Assembly: GCA_007922225.1 (NCBI GenBank)
Contig: ML680053.1
Location: 22,318,379-22,382,378, forward strand
Length of the DNA: 64,000 bases
Reading direction: 5' to 3'
DNA from: Emydura subglobosa
Lineage: Eukaryota > Chordata > Testudines > Chelidae
The position numbers and the translations under genes are program-made. Position 1 is the first letter of the stretch. Every line of letters begins with the position of its first letter. A model generated the notes under the pieces. The model did no database searches, was not told where the DNA came from, and saw nothing but the letters and a program-made list of their open reading frames with translations. Positions 45,270-57,289 of this stretch are shown here, in pieces.

Positions 45270-46500
45270 GTGAGTCATATCTACATCCTTCTATATGTGA
45301 GTAATAGAGAGAAAGTATGTGAGATAATATTTTTTCATTGGACCAAATTTTGTTGGTGAGAGAGAGAAGCTTTCAAGAAACACAGAGCTCTTCTTCATGT
45401 TTGGGAAAGGTACTGAGAGTGTCACAGCTAATTACAAGTTAGAACAGATAGTTTAGCATAAATAGTTGGCACATAATCTAAGGGACCATTCATGGTGAAG
45501 TGGCCTGTTAACACCCTTCTAGTCATAGGAGAAAAAGGGGGGTTATTGGGTTACAGAATGTTGCAATAATCCAGCGTGTTTATTAAGACCATTTTTTTAG
45601 TGTCTAGCAAAGTTATGAATTTAAGCTCCCCAGGCTCATCTATTGAAAGTGTTGTGCAGGTTTGCTTTGAGAATGAGGAATGATAGGTCAGATATAGAGT
45701 GATCATTTTTTAAAAAGTGTTCACCCACAGGTGATAGGATGTCTTTGTCTTTTATCATTTTCCTGTGCAAGCTCATTCAAGAGCATAGTGATTGTCTAGT
45801 TTCGCCCACAGAGTCATTACTGGGGCATTTAGAGTACGGATGAGGTATATGTTGTGATAGGCATGGGTCGGACCCATGGATCTTGAAAGGTGTATTGTGC
45901 GGGGTGTTGATCGTTGTAATGATGGATATATATCTGCAGGTTTTGCAGCTGTTGTTCTGGCAGGGTCTGGTGCTACTTTGAGTTGGTGTGTCCTGATCTG
46001 TGAGGAACTTGCTTCTGTTGATGAACCTGGAGAAACTGGAGGGTTGTTTGAAGGCCAGAAGAGGGGGTTCATGAAAGATTTCTTTCAGGATGAAGTCCCC
46101 ATCATTATAATTGCCCTGTATGGGTTCCAATGTGGGGTGCTAGGTGACAACTAGGTTGTGCACTCAGAGTGGGTTTTATTTCTGTATTGAAGCAAATTCT
46201 TTAGGGGTATTTGATTTGCCCATTCCATCATGCAATCTACTCCTCTGATAGAGTGTCCTTGTTTGGTGAAGGCGGTTTTGCATGTGTTGAGATGTATATG
46301 CCAGACTTTCTCCTTGGAGCATATTTTAGGTATCTGAGTGCCTGGCTGTAGATAGAAATTTCTTGGTGGGTTTGGAGTGGTTACTGGATCTATGAAGGTG
46401 GGTGTGATGACCTGTGGGTTTCTTGTATATAGTTGTCTGTAGGGTTCCATTTTTGAAGCTGATCATGGTGTCCAGAAAGTTGATAATAGGGGCTAATAAT
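45270..46500 (-). mobile_element. Penelope-like retroelement, 5'-truncated
   Basis: The minus strand carries the end of a Penelope-type reverse transcriptase, the linker and a GIY-YIG endonuclease remnant. The 3' region near the plus-strand side ('attggaccaaattttgttgg', 'gagagaagctttcaagaaac' at about 45340-45390) is a well-known 3' segment of this kind of element in turtles, by recall. Penelope elements copy by target-primed reverse transcription and often truncate. Confidence 0.78.
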
Positions 46501-46526
46501 GAAATATAATCACTGAAATTAATCAA
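45773..46526 (-). pseudogene. Penelope-like RT end and GIY-YIG remnant
   Basis: 'INFLDTMISFKNGTLQTTIY' plus 'KKPTGHHTHLHRSSNH' (46326-46526) matches the Penelope RT block F-L-D-T-x-I...T-x-(L/I)-Y-(R/K)-K-P-T. 'FTKQGHSIRGVDCMMEWANQ' (46151-46450) matches the following F..(R/Q)GYP...ID segment. 'RPCQNNSCKTCRYISI' (45777-46130) is the CxxC-type linker, and the GIY-YIG part survives only as 'CPSNDSVGETRQSL', matching the family's '..YVGETGQSL'. The pieces lie in different frames, so it is dead. Confidence 0.78.
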
Positions 46527-46990
46527 ACTTTAAAAGTCTCCAATAAGAAAAAGATTGAAGACATTTGTTATACACCAACACCATATACTGGATACCAAAC
46601 AAACTGAAAGAGTGCTAATCTAAGTATTCACTTGGCATTTGTCCAGCAGGAATCAGAGTTTGGCCTCCTCCTCTGAGCCCTGAAACTAGGGTACATAAAA
46701 TTGAGGTCACTATGTGCTCAAGAGAGTTGTCTGAACCCAACAAGAAGCTGAAGAATCGGGATTCAGATCAACACCCAGACCAACCATTTGGAAAAGATCT
46801 CACAGATTCCAGGATTAGGAGGATAAAAATAAGTGGTGAGATTTAATTTCAAAGATTGTATTTCCCCTTCTATTAAAGGGAGCATTTTAGCAAATCACCA
46901 GGTGCCTAAGCTGCCAACTATTGAGATGAACTATCAATTAGTTTCCTTATTGCTTATCTGCTTATTTCTAGGAACAGTCACTTAGTATAT
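46501..46990. other. Unassigned sequence
   Basis: Nothing recognised between the Penelope remnant and the LTR-like block. Confidence 0.4.
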
Positions 46991-47670
46991 TTTCTTTTTT
47001 GTGACCTAGTTCAGCTAAGGCAAAGCTGGAAGAGAAGAGGAGGGGTGAACCTGACTCTCTGACATTTTGAACCTGATTCTCTGTGCCCTTTTCTTTGATT
47101 TGCGGGGGTGAAAAGCAGGCAGTCAGAATATGTTCACAACTTCCAGACTAACTGCTCATAACCACACCCTGCTTTGATGTTCCTTATAACCTTTGCCTTT
47201 GCTTGACAATTGTTTTCATTTGATCAGCTATGTAATATTTTTGATTGACATCTCTCTCTAATTTTTGGGGTATAAGAGGGAGGTAGCAAGTCTGAGTGAG
47301 GTGGATCATTTCATGGCTATATTGAAAAGATTTCCATGCATAAACGGAAGGACTGGCCATCCCAAAATCAGTGACTGATTCATCCGAAGACTGCCTCAGA
47401 CTTGTGGGGTAACTATCAAGTTTTTACTCTAACTACCTATTGTATTTGTATGTGCTTAAGACTAATACGTGGAGACTTCTGGTAAAGGTAATTCCAATGG
47501 GAATTACTGGAGACCAATAAAATAAAGCTTTAAGTTAAGAGCACTTGGTTTTGAGTTGTCTGTGCCAGCTATATAGCAGGAGGAGATACTGTGTTTCCTT
47601 TGGTTTATTTGGTTTGCAAACTTGCAGAGACTAAAAGTTACTGGGTCAAGGAACCGTGGGTAACACTATT
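46991..47670 (+). mobile_element. LTR-like block, plus orientation
   Basis: A TATA box ('ggggtataagagggagg', about 47266-47282) is followed about 240 bp later by a polyadenylation signal ('gaccaataaaataaagc', about 47511-47527) and a T/G-rich tail ('ttggttttgagttgtctgtg'). This is the U3-R-U5 layout of a retroviral LTR. The ends are approximate and no target duplication was identified. Confidence 0.5.
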
Positions 47671-48182
47671 CTTTAGTATAAATATCTGTAGGTTATCTTG
47701 CTGAGTCTACACTCTAGTGAGATTTTAATTCCCTTACAAATTGAAGCAAATTGGCCTGAAAGATTGAATAAAATTGTTTTAAGTAATTACTTTTAATATT
47801 CTAAATTGTTCCTTTTGAACCAATCCAGTCTAAGAGTAGTAACCACACACTGAAAAGATGCCTTAAAGACAAGTGCATCCTTGAAAGTGTGATAAATGTG
47901 TTAAGAATTGAGAATTTATCATCATAAGAATAAGCAAGTGTCCTGAATTGAGAAATACTGTTCAAGTTAAAAGTTGACCTGAAAAGAACCCAGAATTAAA
48001 ACTAGTAAGCTAATGTTCCCTGGACTCAGTAAAAAGGGTTATCCAATTGGATTCTCTTATATATTGGCAACGTAGTTGTTAGATTTCAGCTTTAAAATCT
48101 AATTGGCACTCTGGCAAATCATAAATTGACCCCCTTTCACACTTACATTAGCTTACATAAATCAGCATAGCGCTGTAGAAGG
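47671..48182. other. Unassigned sequence
   Basis: No supported features in about 500 bases. Confidence 0.4.
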
Positions 48183-48660
48183 CTATTATTATTTATATTA
48201 CCATAGCTCCGATGAGTCTCAGTCATGGACCAGGACTCTGCTGTGCTAGGTGCTGTACAACCACAGAACAAAAAGACTTTTCTTGCCCCAAACAGTGTTT
48301 AACCTAAGTATAACACTAGAAACCTGAGTTAGTTGTTGGGGAAGCAAGCAGAGTGGTCTCCCTAGGCATAGCGTACAGCCATGGCACTCAACTTTGTTTG
48401 CTCTGTTGATCAATTGCTCCATTTTGGCTCAGCGGCTCTTTGGGGGGTGGAAGTGCCAAAAACCTCTTCCACCCTGCTTGGCAAAAGGACTAAGGCTGCT
48501 CCTGAAAGAAATAGATTGATGGGGCTGAATAATGAGACAATATTAGTCAGCATGATAAGCAGTGGTGTCAGCACATCAGCAGCCTAATTGTAATCAAGTT
48601 TTTTGGAGGCATCATGGCAAAGGGTTTACTACCAAAAAAGGGTAATGAGGTGAATCTCAG
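48183..48660 (+). repeat. Ancient interspersed repeat, interrupted
   Basis: 48183-48303 reads 'ttattatttatattaccata', 'tcatggaccaggactctgct' and 'gctgtacaaccacagaacaa'. 48528-48660 reads 'aatgagacaatattagtcag', 'cagcctaattgtaatcaagt' and 'ggcatcatggcaaaggg'. By recall these are consecutive parts of one common sauropsid repeat, so the 220 bp between them may be an insertion. The same family is at 30637-30700. Confidence 0.45.
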
Positions 48661-49884
48661 AGCCTTGTCATTCCCCGAGGAATGACTGGTAAGGATGTAT
48701 TTTAATCAGAGAGAACTTACAACAAAATCTAAAGTCAGTGTGGTCTGGAAAATTGAAAGTCTGGGACAAGCATAGCTGTCATATTTGATTGCTCACAAGA
48801 TTATGATGGACTATGTATTTACATACAACTTTTACATTCCTGCACAGATTACCTGCCCTTTATTAATCACCCCAGAGAATGTCACTGTTAGAAATAACTA
48901 AACAGGTTGTCCCTGGGGTGGATTGGGGAGACGGAACCCTTTATTGCCTCTTTCTTCCACCTCAATGCCACAAGTGAGCAACGAGGGGGTTACTTTACAA
49001 TTCTTTCATCCATAACAGTATGTAAATGTATACATTTCCAGCAACTCCCCATAGACCCTTATTTGGTTACATTGACACCTATAAAATGAATATTAACAAC
49101 TACAAGATGAATACGATACCCCCCCTGTTTGTTGTTTACAGGATTTACCATACAGAGGGCAGGCACATCGCCCTAAAACCAATTAATTTTACACTAACAT
49201 TCTTTGAAGTAAAGGCATGCCGGGGGGAAAGAAGATAATGTTTTCTTCCCACCCTGGCCTTGTGCAGGAGTGGTGAAAGTTATTTTGTTAGCCTCATCCC
49301 TTATGCAGATGGCCAGGAAGGGAGGAAAAGAAGAGAGATAGACTCTAACTAGAATTCATACCAATTAGCAGAAACAAGGTTTGCCCGTGCCATGACCCTG
49401 TTCCCTGTAACTTAGGCCTGATCATTTGTCCAGCTTTTAACTCTTTACTTTCCTACAGTCACCCTTCATGAAAACTCAATCTTCCTACGTATGCATGGGA
49501 AAGTGTCCACGAGGAAAGGTGTAGAACTTACTATTTGCTCTAGAATTTGAAGTGAATGCGTTAGGACATACCTGACCTGCTGGAATCTATATACATTTCA
49601 CTGTTAGAATTATGGCAACAGTTCACTCAGGCAGTTCAGAATAGTTGTTGTTTATAAATCAGCTGCTTTTAGATATTTAGATTGTTGTTGTTTAATGTTA
49701 AATGTATTTAAAGCAAGAATCAGACTGGTTTAAAAATGGTAGCCTCTGTTAAAGGGCTTGCTGGAACTGAAGGAAACCACTTGCTTACACTGACAAATAG
49801 ATTTATGGATGATTGGTTCTCTCTATTTAATTTTTCTCCTGGTGCTTTTCTGATTATTATTATTACAGTCCAGGGCTAAAGTAT
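48661..49884. other. Unassigned sequence
   Basis: About 1.2 kb with no supported features. Confidence 0.4.
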
Positions 49885-50721
49885 CTGAAGCAGCATAACA
49901 GGGTAGCTGTCCCATTAAAAGAAATTGGGCTCAGCTGTCCTATTCCAGTCCAGGAGAGCTCCCTGTTGGGCCAATTAAGAGGGAAGGGCAGCATCTGGGG
50001 AGCTATAAGAGGCCTGGAGAGTCAGTTAAGAGAGAAAGCAGACTAAGTTGGAGGAGACAGCAAGGGAGATGAGAGCTGCCACAGAGAGAAGGTGGTTCCC
50101 GGAAGAGGACTGTGAAGGCAGGAGAGCAGCAAAAGGTCTGCAGGCTGGTGTCCTCAAGCCAGAGATTCAGGGCTGGAAAGGGCTGAAGATAGGAGGAGCA
50201 GCAAAGGCAGATGTCTGCTGGCTCTAAGCCGAAGAGCCAGAGCCAAGGGCCAGAGAGGGCTTAAGGAAGGGGACGCAGTGGAGAGCCTTATTTGCTGGTG
50301 TCTCCTTGCCAGAGAGTTGGGCACCAGAGGAACCAGGGGAGGCTCCCAGCTGAGAGACTGTGGGATTTCCCAGTGGGAAGAGCAATGTTGCACCCCAGAA
50401 GAAGTGCTGGGTGTGGCTGTCCTGGCAGAGAAACAGAGGAAGACTGAAGAAGAATCCAGATGTGGTGGAAAACTGGAGTTTATGTGCTATGCTGATGGAC
50501 TAGAAAAGACTACATGCAGTGGGGTGACATGGATAATGTTGTGGGATTTTTGGTTATGGACATTTGCACTGTGTTTTACTAATAAATTGTGTTGATGGAT
50601 TTGAGGACATGCTGGCATGGAATCCTCTGGCTTACCCAAAAGGGAAACTGAGGCGAAGGGCCACTTTCAGGGTTGCCCTGAAGCCACAAAGGGACACTTA
50701 GGAGGAGGCCATGTGTTCACA
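49885..50721 (+). mobile_element. LTR (probable solo), plus orientation, GA-rich leader
   Basis: A TATA-like 'gagctataagaggcctgg' (about 49999-50016) precedes a purine-rich stretch of some 400 bp. A polyadenylation signal 'tactaataaattgtg' lies near 50577-50591, and the block ends 'atgtgttcaca'. The order and length (about 840 bp) fit an LTR. The left end is approximate and no target duplication was found. A 105-codon open frame here (50278-50595) has no retroviral motif. Confidence 0.55.
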
Positions 50722-50799
50722 ATTAGTTTATAATTATTCATTTGGGTTTACAGAAGTGCTCTACAGAACATAATTGCTTTGTTTACTCAGAGAAACTGA

Positions 50800-51006
50800 C
50801 TGGCATAGCTATTGTGCAATAAAGCAGTCTGTTACAGCTAGTCCAGAATAGCCCCCACTGTGGATACTATTCTAGAGTAAAAGTGCCTTATTCCAGAATA
50901 CAATTCCATTCTGTGAGTGGAGTAATTACTTTGGAGTAGATTATCCACATAAGGAGCTATGCCAGAATAGCTATGCTGGTCAACTTTCCTGTGTAGACGA
51001 GGCCAT
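50800..51006. mobile_element. Inverted-repeat element, degraded
   Basis: It contains several 'ccagaata' words in alternating sense ('agtccagaatagcccccact', 'tgccagaatagctatgctgg') and ends 'ttcctgtgtagacgaggcc', the reverse of the TGTCTACAC-type terminus. The left end is unclear. Confidence 0.45.
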
Positions 51007-52717
51007 GTGTGTAAACAGAGAAATCACTCATGTTTGGAAAAATAAAGTGGAAGATTGTTGTAAATCTTTTCGATGTCAGCCTGACAAAGTTTGTTATACA
51101 GTATCAGGAAAAAAGGCCTTTTTGACCTGGAAACAGTATACTCTGCTGTTTTTAAATGTAATTTAGTTGTCCATGGTCATTCAGCATCACACCTGAATAA
51201 CAAATGCAACTGAACAGCCAACCGTGAACAATGTACCTTCAGAACTAAGACGCATAATGTGTAGCTGCTGGAAATAGAAAATGTGAATCTGTGCTTCATG
51301 TAATAGGTATGAACCAGCAGTCTTTTATTGACTGGGAAGTTTAAGTAGTGATCAGACAAGTGTTAAAGAGAACACATGGGACTTGCATTTTTGATTTGTC
51401 ATTGATTAAGCTTGGAGGGGATAAATGAGGCTAAGCAAGCCACAAGCCCATTTACGTGGTTAATTTGGAGCCAGACTGTAGCTGGCCCTGCTCACATATT
51501 GAAAGGTGGTGGAGGAAAGGTGCAGGGAGCTTGGAGCGTGTGGAGCGTGAAGACTGCCTGCAATTGCACTAGCCTTTCTACTGGGACAGACGGAACAAGG
51601 CCATGTCCAGTACAGCTAGTGGAACACATGTACTCCACTCTGAAAGAGCAGCATGGGCTCCTGGTGAAGTTTGCAGCCCTCTGCCCTACCTCCATTCCCA
51701 CTGCAGAGCCAAAGAAAGAATTGTGGCAGAACCAGCAAGAATTCCTACTTAGCCTTCGATTGCCAGCCAGTCCCTCAACACTTCTGCAGCCCCAAAGCAG
51801 GGCTGTGCCTTAAAGATACAATGTGTAGCTCTTGTTATTTGGTACAGTTGGTGTCTGTGAAATATACTGAAATAGATACAAAGATTCTGTACAGATTCTG
51901 TTTATGTACAGAATAGGTATAGTATAGACAGCAGCAGTGCTTAAGGGCTGACTGCTCTGCAGTGTCTTATCTCTGATTTGGACAGAATGCCTCTTAAGAT
52001 CAGAGGGAAAGTGACACTTTATTCCCATTTAAAGCGTATTTCTATTCTGAATTGATTAAAAATGGCATGAACGCATTAGACTCAAGGATTCCAGATTAGA
52101 TTTGTTCATTTTACAGCATTTACAAATAAAAAGCATTTTTCTAACTCGAATCTTTGCAAACTCAGGTTAGTCTCTAACAGTCAAGGTCTGACTGTTCTCT
52201 CATACATAGTCACCAGTAAAAGGACTACAGAAAGTGACATAAAGGGTCAGAACAGTTCGTCACCCTGACTGACAGTGACCAGTACCAGCTGCTTCAGAGG
52301 AACATATAAGACAAACTATTCTGGACAATAGTAAAATAAAGATCACAGAAGCTGCGTTATGTCTATAACACCTTTGAAACTCCAGTAGACTTCAGACAGG
52401 CTACACAGTGGACATAATTTGGCCTACAAAGCCTATATTACTTGTGGTGATGCATGAGAAGGAAAGAATCCAGTGCAGTTCTTGTATCCCACATTGAGTT
52501 TTCAAGGCTGGCAGTAAATAAAATAACTTTTTATTTGTTAAGTGAGAAAAATGTATACTGAATCCATAATTTATAAATGTGAAAACCTACAATGCCCAGG
52601 ATTGTGTTGGAGTCTCCATCACTGGCAATATTTAAATCAAAAGTGGATAATTTGTAGAAAAGATATTCTCTTGGGAATTAATTCAGGGAAGTCCTTTGGA
52701 TTGTGTCATGCAGGAAG
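51007..52717. other. Unassigned sequence with one longer open frame
   Basis: A 133-codon plus-strand open frame at 51412-51813 has no recognised domain and no strong start. Composition is mildly GC-rich compared with its flanks. It is probably chance or an old repeat. Confidence 0.35.
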
Positions 52718-53380
52718 TCAAACTCATAGACTCATAGACTTTAAGGTCAGAAGAAACCATTATGATCATCATCTAGTCTGACCTCCTGCACAACGCAGGC
52801 CACAGAACCTCACCAATCCACTCCTGTAATAGACTGCTAACCTATGACTGAGTTATTGAAGTCCTCAAATCATGGTTTAAAGACTTCAAGGTTCAGAGAA
52901 TCCCCCAGTAAGGGACAGGCCTTTGGGCATATTTACCTCTAGTAGTCAAAGATCAGTTAAATGCCAAATTAGGTTGTCCCATCATTCCATCCCCTCCATA
53001 AACTTATCAAGCTCAGTCTTGAAGCCAGGTAGGTGTCTTGCCCCCACTGCTCCCCTTTGAAAGCTGTTCCAGAACTTCACTCCACTGATGGTCGGAAACC
53101 TTTGTCTAATTTCAAGTCTAAACTTCCTGATGACCAGTTTATATCCATTTGCTTTTGTGTCCACATTGGTGCTGAACTTAAATAACTCCTCTCCCTCCAT
53201 GGTATTTATCCCTCTGCTGTATTTATAGAGAGCAATCATATCTCCCCTCAGCCTTCTTTTGGTTAGGCTAAACAAGACAAATTCTTTGAGTCTCCTTTCA
53301 TAAGACAATTTTTCCATTGCTCAGGTCATCCTAGAAGCCCTTCTCTGCACCTGTTACAGTTTGAATTCATCTTTCTTAAA
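52718..53380 (-). mobile_element. CR1 LINE 3' fragment (older subfamily)
   Basis: The 3' end is on the plus-strand side ('catagactttaaggtcagaa', 'gatcatcatctagtctgacc'). The coding tail follows on the minus strand as 'MEKLSYERRLKEFVLFSLTK' (52982-53317), running to 'SGVKFWNSFQRGAVG' and 'LPGFKTELDKFMEGM'. This wording differs from the copy at 12475, so it is another CR1 subfamily. About 60 bp near 52920-52980 do not fit the pattern and may be a small insertion. Confidence 0.85.
52982..53317 (-). pseudogene. CR1 ORF2 C-terminal fragment
   Basis: An open frame of 111 codons holds the conserved CR1 C-terminal pattern Y-E-x-R-L-K-E-x-x-L-F-S-L-x-K-R-R-x-R-G-D, then the tail 'FNxWNxL'-like 'GVKFWNSFQRG'. 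Everything upstream is lost to 5' truncation. It has no function by itself. Confidence 0.85.
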
Positions 53381-53662
53381 GTCGTCGTGGTGGCCTATTA
53401 AGTTATGACAGCCACCAAGAAGGAAAATGTTGGAGGCCCAGTACAATTTGAGTTGCTTGACCTCTGTCCTACAGGCTTAGCATAGTATTCAATTGCTTTC
53501 TTGGCTATTCTGACCCCTGTAGCATGACATCTTTCAGATGGCAGAGACTGAATAACGGTATTGATGTCTCAGTTTCTGCATAGCACGGTACATAACAAGA
53601 CAAAATACAGATACTGTATGCTTGCAGCTGCACATAGATAACGGTGATGGGAACAACAAGTT

Positions 53663-54200
53663 ATCCTTGAATGTCTGGGGTACACTGTTTTATTGACAAG
53701 GGGCATACTTTTACTCCGCCCCTCCTATCACCAGATGTTATTTTGACAACCCCAATTATTATGGTGAGAATGAAATGTAGTTAAGGGTGGAAACCCAATG
53801 TAGGTAATTAGCATATATAATAATGAGAAAAAGATAATTAGGTAAAGGTTGTTTATGGAAGGATATAAGTAGTTACCTCTTAGACAAAGGGGGGGCGCTC
53901 CATCAACACCTGACTCCACGGGAGGTGCTGCCGGTCAGACCAAAGGATCCACTGACTCCCTGGCGGGGCCCCTGAAGAAGGTTGTTCCTGTATACAACCT
54001 TCTGAGTGACCGCTTAGCTCTCGAGGCTTAGCAAGTATGATATATTGTAGTTAATTTTAGGCTTTGTATCCAATTAGTATATTTATAAAAAACCTTGCAC
54101 ATTAAACCTTATTGATCTGCAAATCGGGCGTACCGTGTCTCACTGGTATCCACACTGATCACAAAGTGTCCAGAACCAATAAGGGGGGGTCAGCAAGAAG
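53663..54200 (+). mobile_element. LTR-like block (retroviral type), plus orientation
   Basis: A TATA box ('ggaaggatataagtagttac', about 53858-53877) is followed by a GC-rich R-like region and an ATTAAA polyadenylation signal ('gcacattaaaccttattg', about 54097-54114), then a short tail with 'aatcgggcgtaccgtgtctc'. The order is that of an LTR. The ends were not fixed and no viral gene follows. Confidence 0.5.
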
Positions 54201-54559
54201 TTCTATTACCGGGTGCTGAGGAATGGACTTGATGGTGGCAGCTGAGACTTCAAATTTGTGGTTCAATTGACTCACAAAATGCTCTTTCCCTCATTGCTTG
54301 TCCTTAAGAAGGGTGTAGCTGTCCTGGGATCACAAAGGGTTTATGCCATTTGTGCATGGCCTGTAGATGGCTTTCATTGCTTGAAAAAAGCTTCTCATGT
54401 CGTGTTGATCAGCAAAACTCTGGATGTCTATGACCTTTCCTTGCCACCACTGACTCTTGATATCACGCAGCCTTGTTTGAACTACAACTTTAAACTGATT
54501 ATAAGTCTCTCATTCTTGCTGGTTCTTGCTGATTAGAGGGTTCATTCTGCCAAGTGCAA
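54201..54559. other. Unassigned sequence
   Basis: A 92-codon plus-strand open frame (54258-54536) has no recognised motif. It lies between the LTR-like block and an old CR1, and could be antisense CR1 or chance. Confidence 0.35.
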
Positions 54560-55430
54560 AATGTGAAGTAGAAGCTTTTTAAAAGTATATCCAGTCTGTA
54601 TTTAAAGACTTGAATCCACTACATCTCTAGGTAAGTTGTTCCAATGGTTAATTTCCCTCACTGTTAAAAATTTGCATTTTTATTTCCAGTCTTAATTTGA
54701 CTAGCTTCAACTTCCAGTCATTGGATCTCATTATGACTTTTTCTGTTAGATGAAAGAGCCATCCATGACCACAAATCTCTTCCTCATGTAGGTATATCTA
54801 GATAATTAACAGGTTATCTCTTAATGTTCACTTAACTAAACAGATTGAAACTTCTAAAGTCTTTCACTCTAATATATGCTTTCCTGAGCTCAGATTGTTC
54901 TTGTAGGTCATTTCTGAACCCTTTCCAATTTGTCAACATATTCTTTTAACTCTTGACACCGGAACTGGACAAAGTATTCAACTAACGATCTTAATAATGC
55001 TGTATGCAGATGGAATACCAACTCCTACTAGATATTCCTGTGCTTATACATCTGAGGATCACACTCACCCTCTTAGATACAGCATTACACTGGGAGCTCC
55101 TGTTCCATTGGTTATCTACCTCTCCACCCAACTCTTTTCAGTATCAGTACATTCCAGAACATGTTCCCCCATACCGTGTGATCTACATTCTTTATTCCCA
55201 GCCTTACAACTTTGCATTTTACTATATTAAAGTGCACACTGTTTGAATGAGCCCATTTCAGCTAGTGATTCAGTTCAATCTGTACAAATATCCTGTCCCT
55301 ATCATTAATTACCATTCCACCAATATGTATCATTTGGAAGTTTTACCAGTAATTATTATAAAATTTCTTCCAGGTCACTGAGGCAAATATTGAATAGCAA
55401 TAAGTTGAAGATAAGATGAAGGTGGCTGAC
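54560..55430 (-). mobile_element. Ancient CR1 LINE fragment
   Basis: The plus strand shows the reverse complement of an old CR1 3' region: 'ccaatggttaatttccctca', 'cagtcttaatttgactagct', 'caacttccagtcattggatc' and 'gaaccctttccaatttgtca'. These are recalled CR1 words. Reading frames are destroyed. The 5' boundary near 55430 is approximate. Confidence 0.65.
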
Positions 55431-55504
55431 TGGCCACTTATTTCATTATTACTGACGTTTAATGTAATTGTATTTAGTATACAACTGACTATGTTAAGGC
55501 CCCT

Positions 55505-55720
55505 TGTAAATGGAGCACTGGGTTGGGACACGGGAAACAAAGGTTCTAGTCCCAATGCTGGCACTAGCCTGTGGGTCATCTGGGGCTAGTCATGTCCCCT
55601 CTCTGTGCTGCAGCTTTCCCATCTGTAAAATGATGATAATGATACTGACCTCCTTTGTAAAGTGCTAAGAGATCTACCGCTGAGAAGAGGGTCAAAGATA
55701 GTTGCACTACTCATAATCTA
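55505..55720 (+). repeat. MIR-type SINE
   Basis: The tRNA-related part 'gcactgggttgggacacggg' is followed by 'aaggttctagtcccaatgct', 'tctctgtgctgcagctttcc', 'catctgtaaaatgatgataa' and 'tttgtaaagtgctaagagat'. This is the clearest MIR copy in the window. Confidence 0.85.
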
Positions 55721-57289
55721 TTCTATCCTCACTTCAGGAGCCCTCCCCAGCTGGAGATGATGTAGGGGAATGGAACTAGTAGCCAGCCACTTGCTTTCAG
55801 ACTTCTTCATGCTAAGGCCCTTTCTAGATTGTGTTTGTACAACACCTAGCACAGTGGATCCCTGATCCAAAAAACAGTCTTGCTGCCCTTCTCCTCTCTC
55901 ATGCTTCATCCCTGAAGATGACAGTTTCTTGTCCAGGACGATCACAATGCTATTCCTAGGGCTTGCCTAAGGATTTAAGGGGGATTGAGCAAGATTAGGG
56001 ATAACCTGCCCACTTCCAATTTAATTGAGACCTTTTACTTCAGAAATGGGTGTGTATATAGCGGGCAGGGAGGGAGGGAGGGAATACCAGCTTTCTGCTG
56101 AAGAAGTGGAGCCTAACAGCTTGTCTTTACAACCCTAGGAACCTGTTAGGTTTTCAACCATAATGCAAGCAGAGATTCTCCTCGGAGGTCAACAGGCTGG
56201 TTCTGTTGACCAAGAGGTTGCATGATATTCCGCCACCCCCCTCCAGCTCCATCACCTTATCCCACACAAAACAGTCTGACTGGGTTTTTTTTAGATGTTG
56301 TGTAGTTTGTTCAATTTACAATGAAGTTACTCCAGCAGATCTCAAGTAAAGCCTGGTAGCTCAGGGTAGTAGAAAAGCTGTACACATCAGAAAGTCTGAA
56401 CCAGATGGTGATTGCTAGGATTCAAGAATTCAAGGATTTTGATGTGAGAGAAATCTGTCACATAGCGATCGTTCATATCTAAAAGCTGTAACTTCACTTG
56501 AGTTAAAGAAGCTTCTTCATTAGCTGTAAGTGTTAGTGTTGCTTCTCAGGCCTCCAGCCACAAGAGGTCACAACCATGCTGCCACTCTGTGGTTATTTTT
56601 ACCTTGGGTCATCTCCAGTTGAGGCTTTTTTTCTCTTTGCCCAAAGTCAATGCCATCTCTCTACAGCTTCTCACACATTTCAGCCATAATAGTGTTGATA
56701 AAAATCAAACACAAGGCATCAAGCCCAGGAACTTTTAAGAGCAGCATCTGCTCAGTGCATTTCAGCTTTGCTTTCTCCTTCCTTGGTAGCAATTTTTGAG
56801 AAATCTGCTGACCTAGTTTAACAGCAGGATTTAAGTTGTCACTTCAGTGGATACAGATTTAAGAACAAAACAGTAAGAAAAGAGAGAACATAGAAAAGAA
56901 GGGTTGATTTTCCAATTCATTTTTACACCCAGAGAAATGCACAAAGCTTAAACATGCTCTGTTATTAAAGGAACTGCTGCTAAATTACTTTTTAGGGTAG
57001 TTAATATGAATATAGTGTCTTGCTACTCCAATCTTCCCATCCATATTGCAATGAACTATACTGTTAATTAACACAATTTCAGGAAATAATGCATTATATT
57101 TCTAAATTCCCTGTAATTGCTGATATTACATGGCAGGCAGACCCAAATATAGCTTAATATTCTAATGCAAAGTAATCACTTGTACCCATATAGGACACAA
57201 CAAAACTATTCTACAGTTGATACAAGAGATTTTTAAGCCATGTTAGGAGATCAGCATCAAAGACAGCATTTAGCCACACAACTGAAAAT
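55721..57289. other. Unassigned sequence
   Basis: No supported features other than a short (ggga)n run at about 56067-56082. Confidence 0.45.

Noticed and set aside
45876..46154. 92-codon plus-strand open frame
   Set aside because: It is the antisense of the Penelope-like linker and GIY-YIG remnant.
50278..50595. 105-codon plus-strand open frame
   Set aside because: It lies inside the purine-rich leader of an LTR-like block and shows no gag or other retroviral motif.
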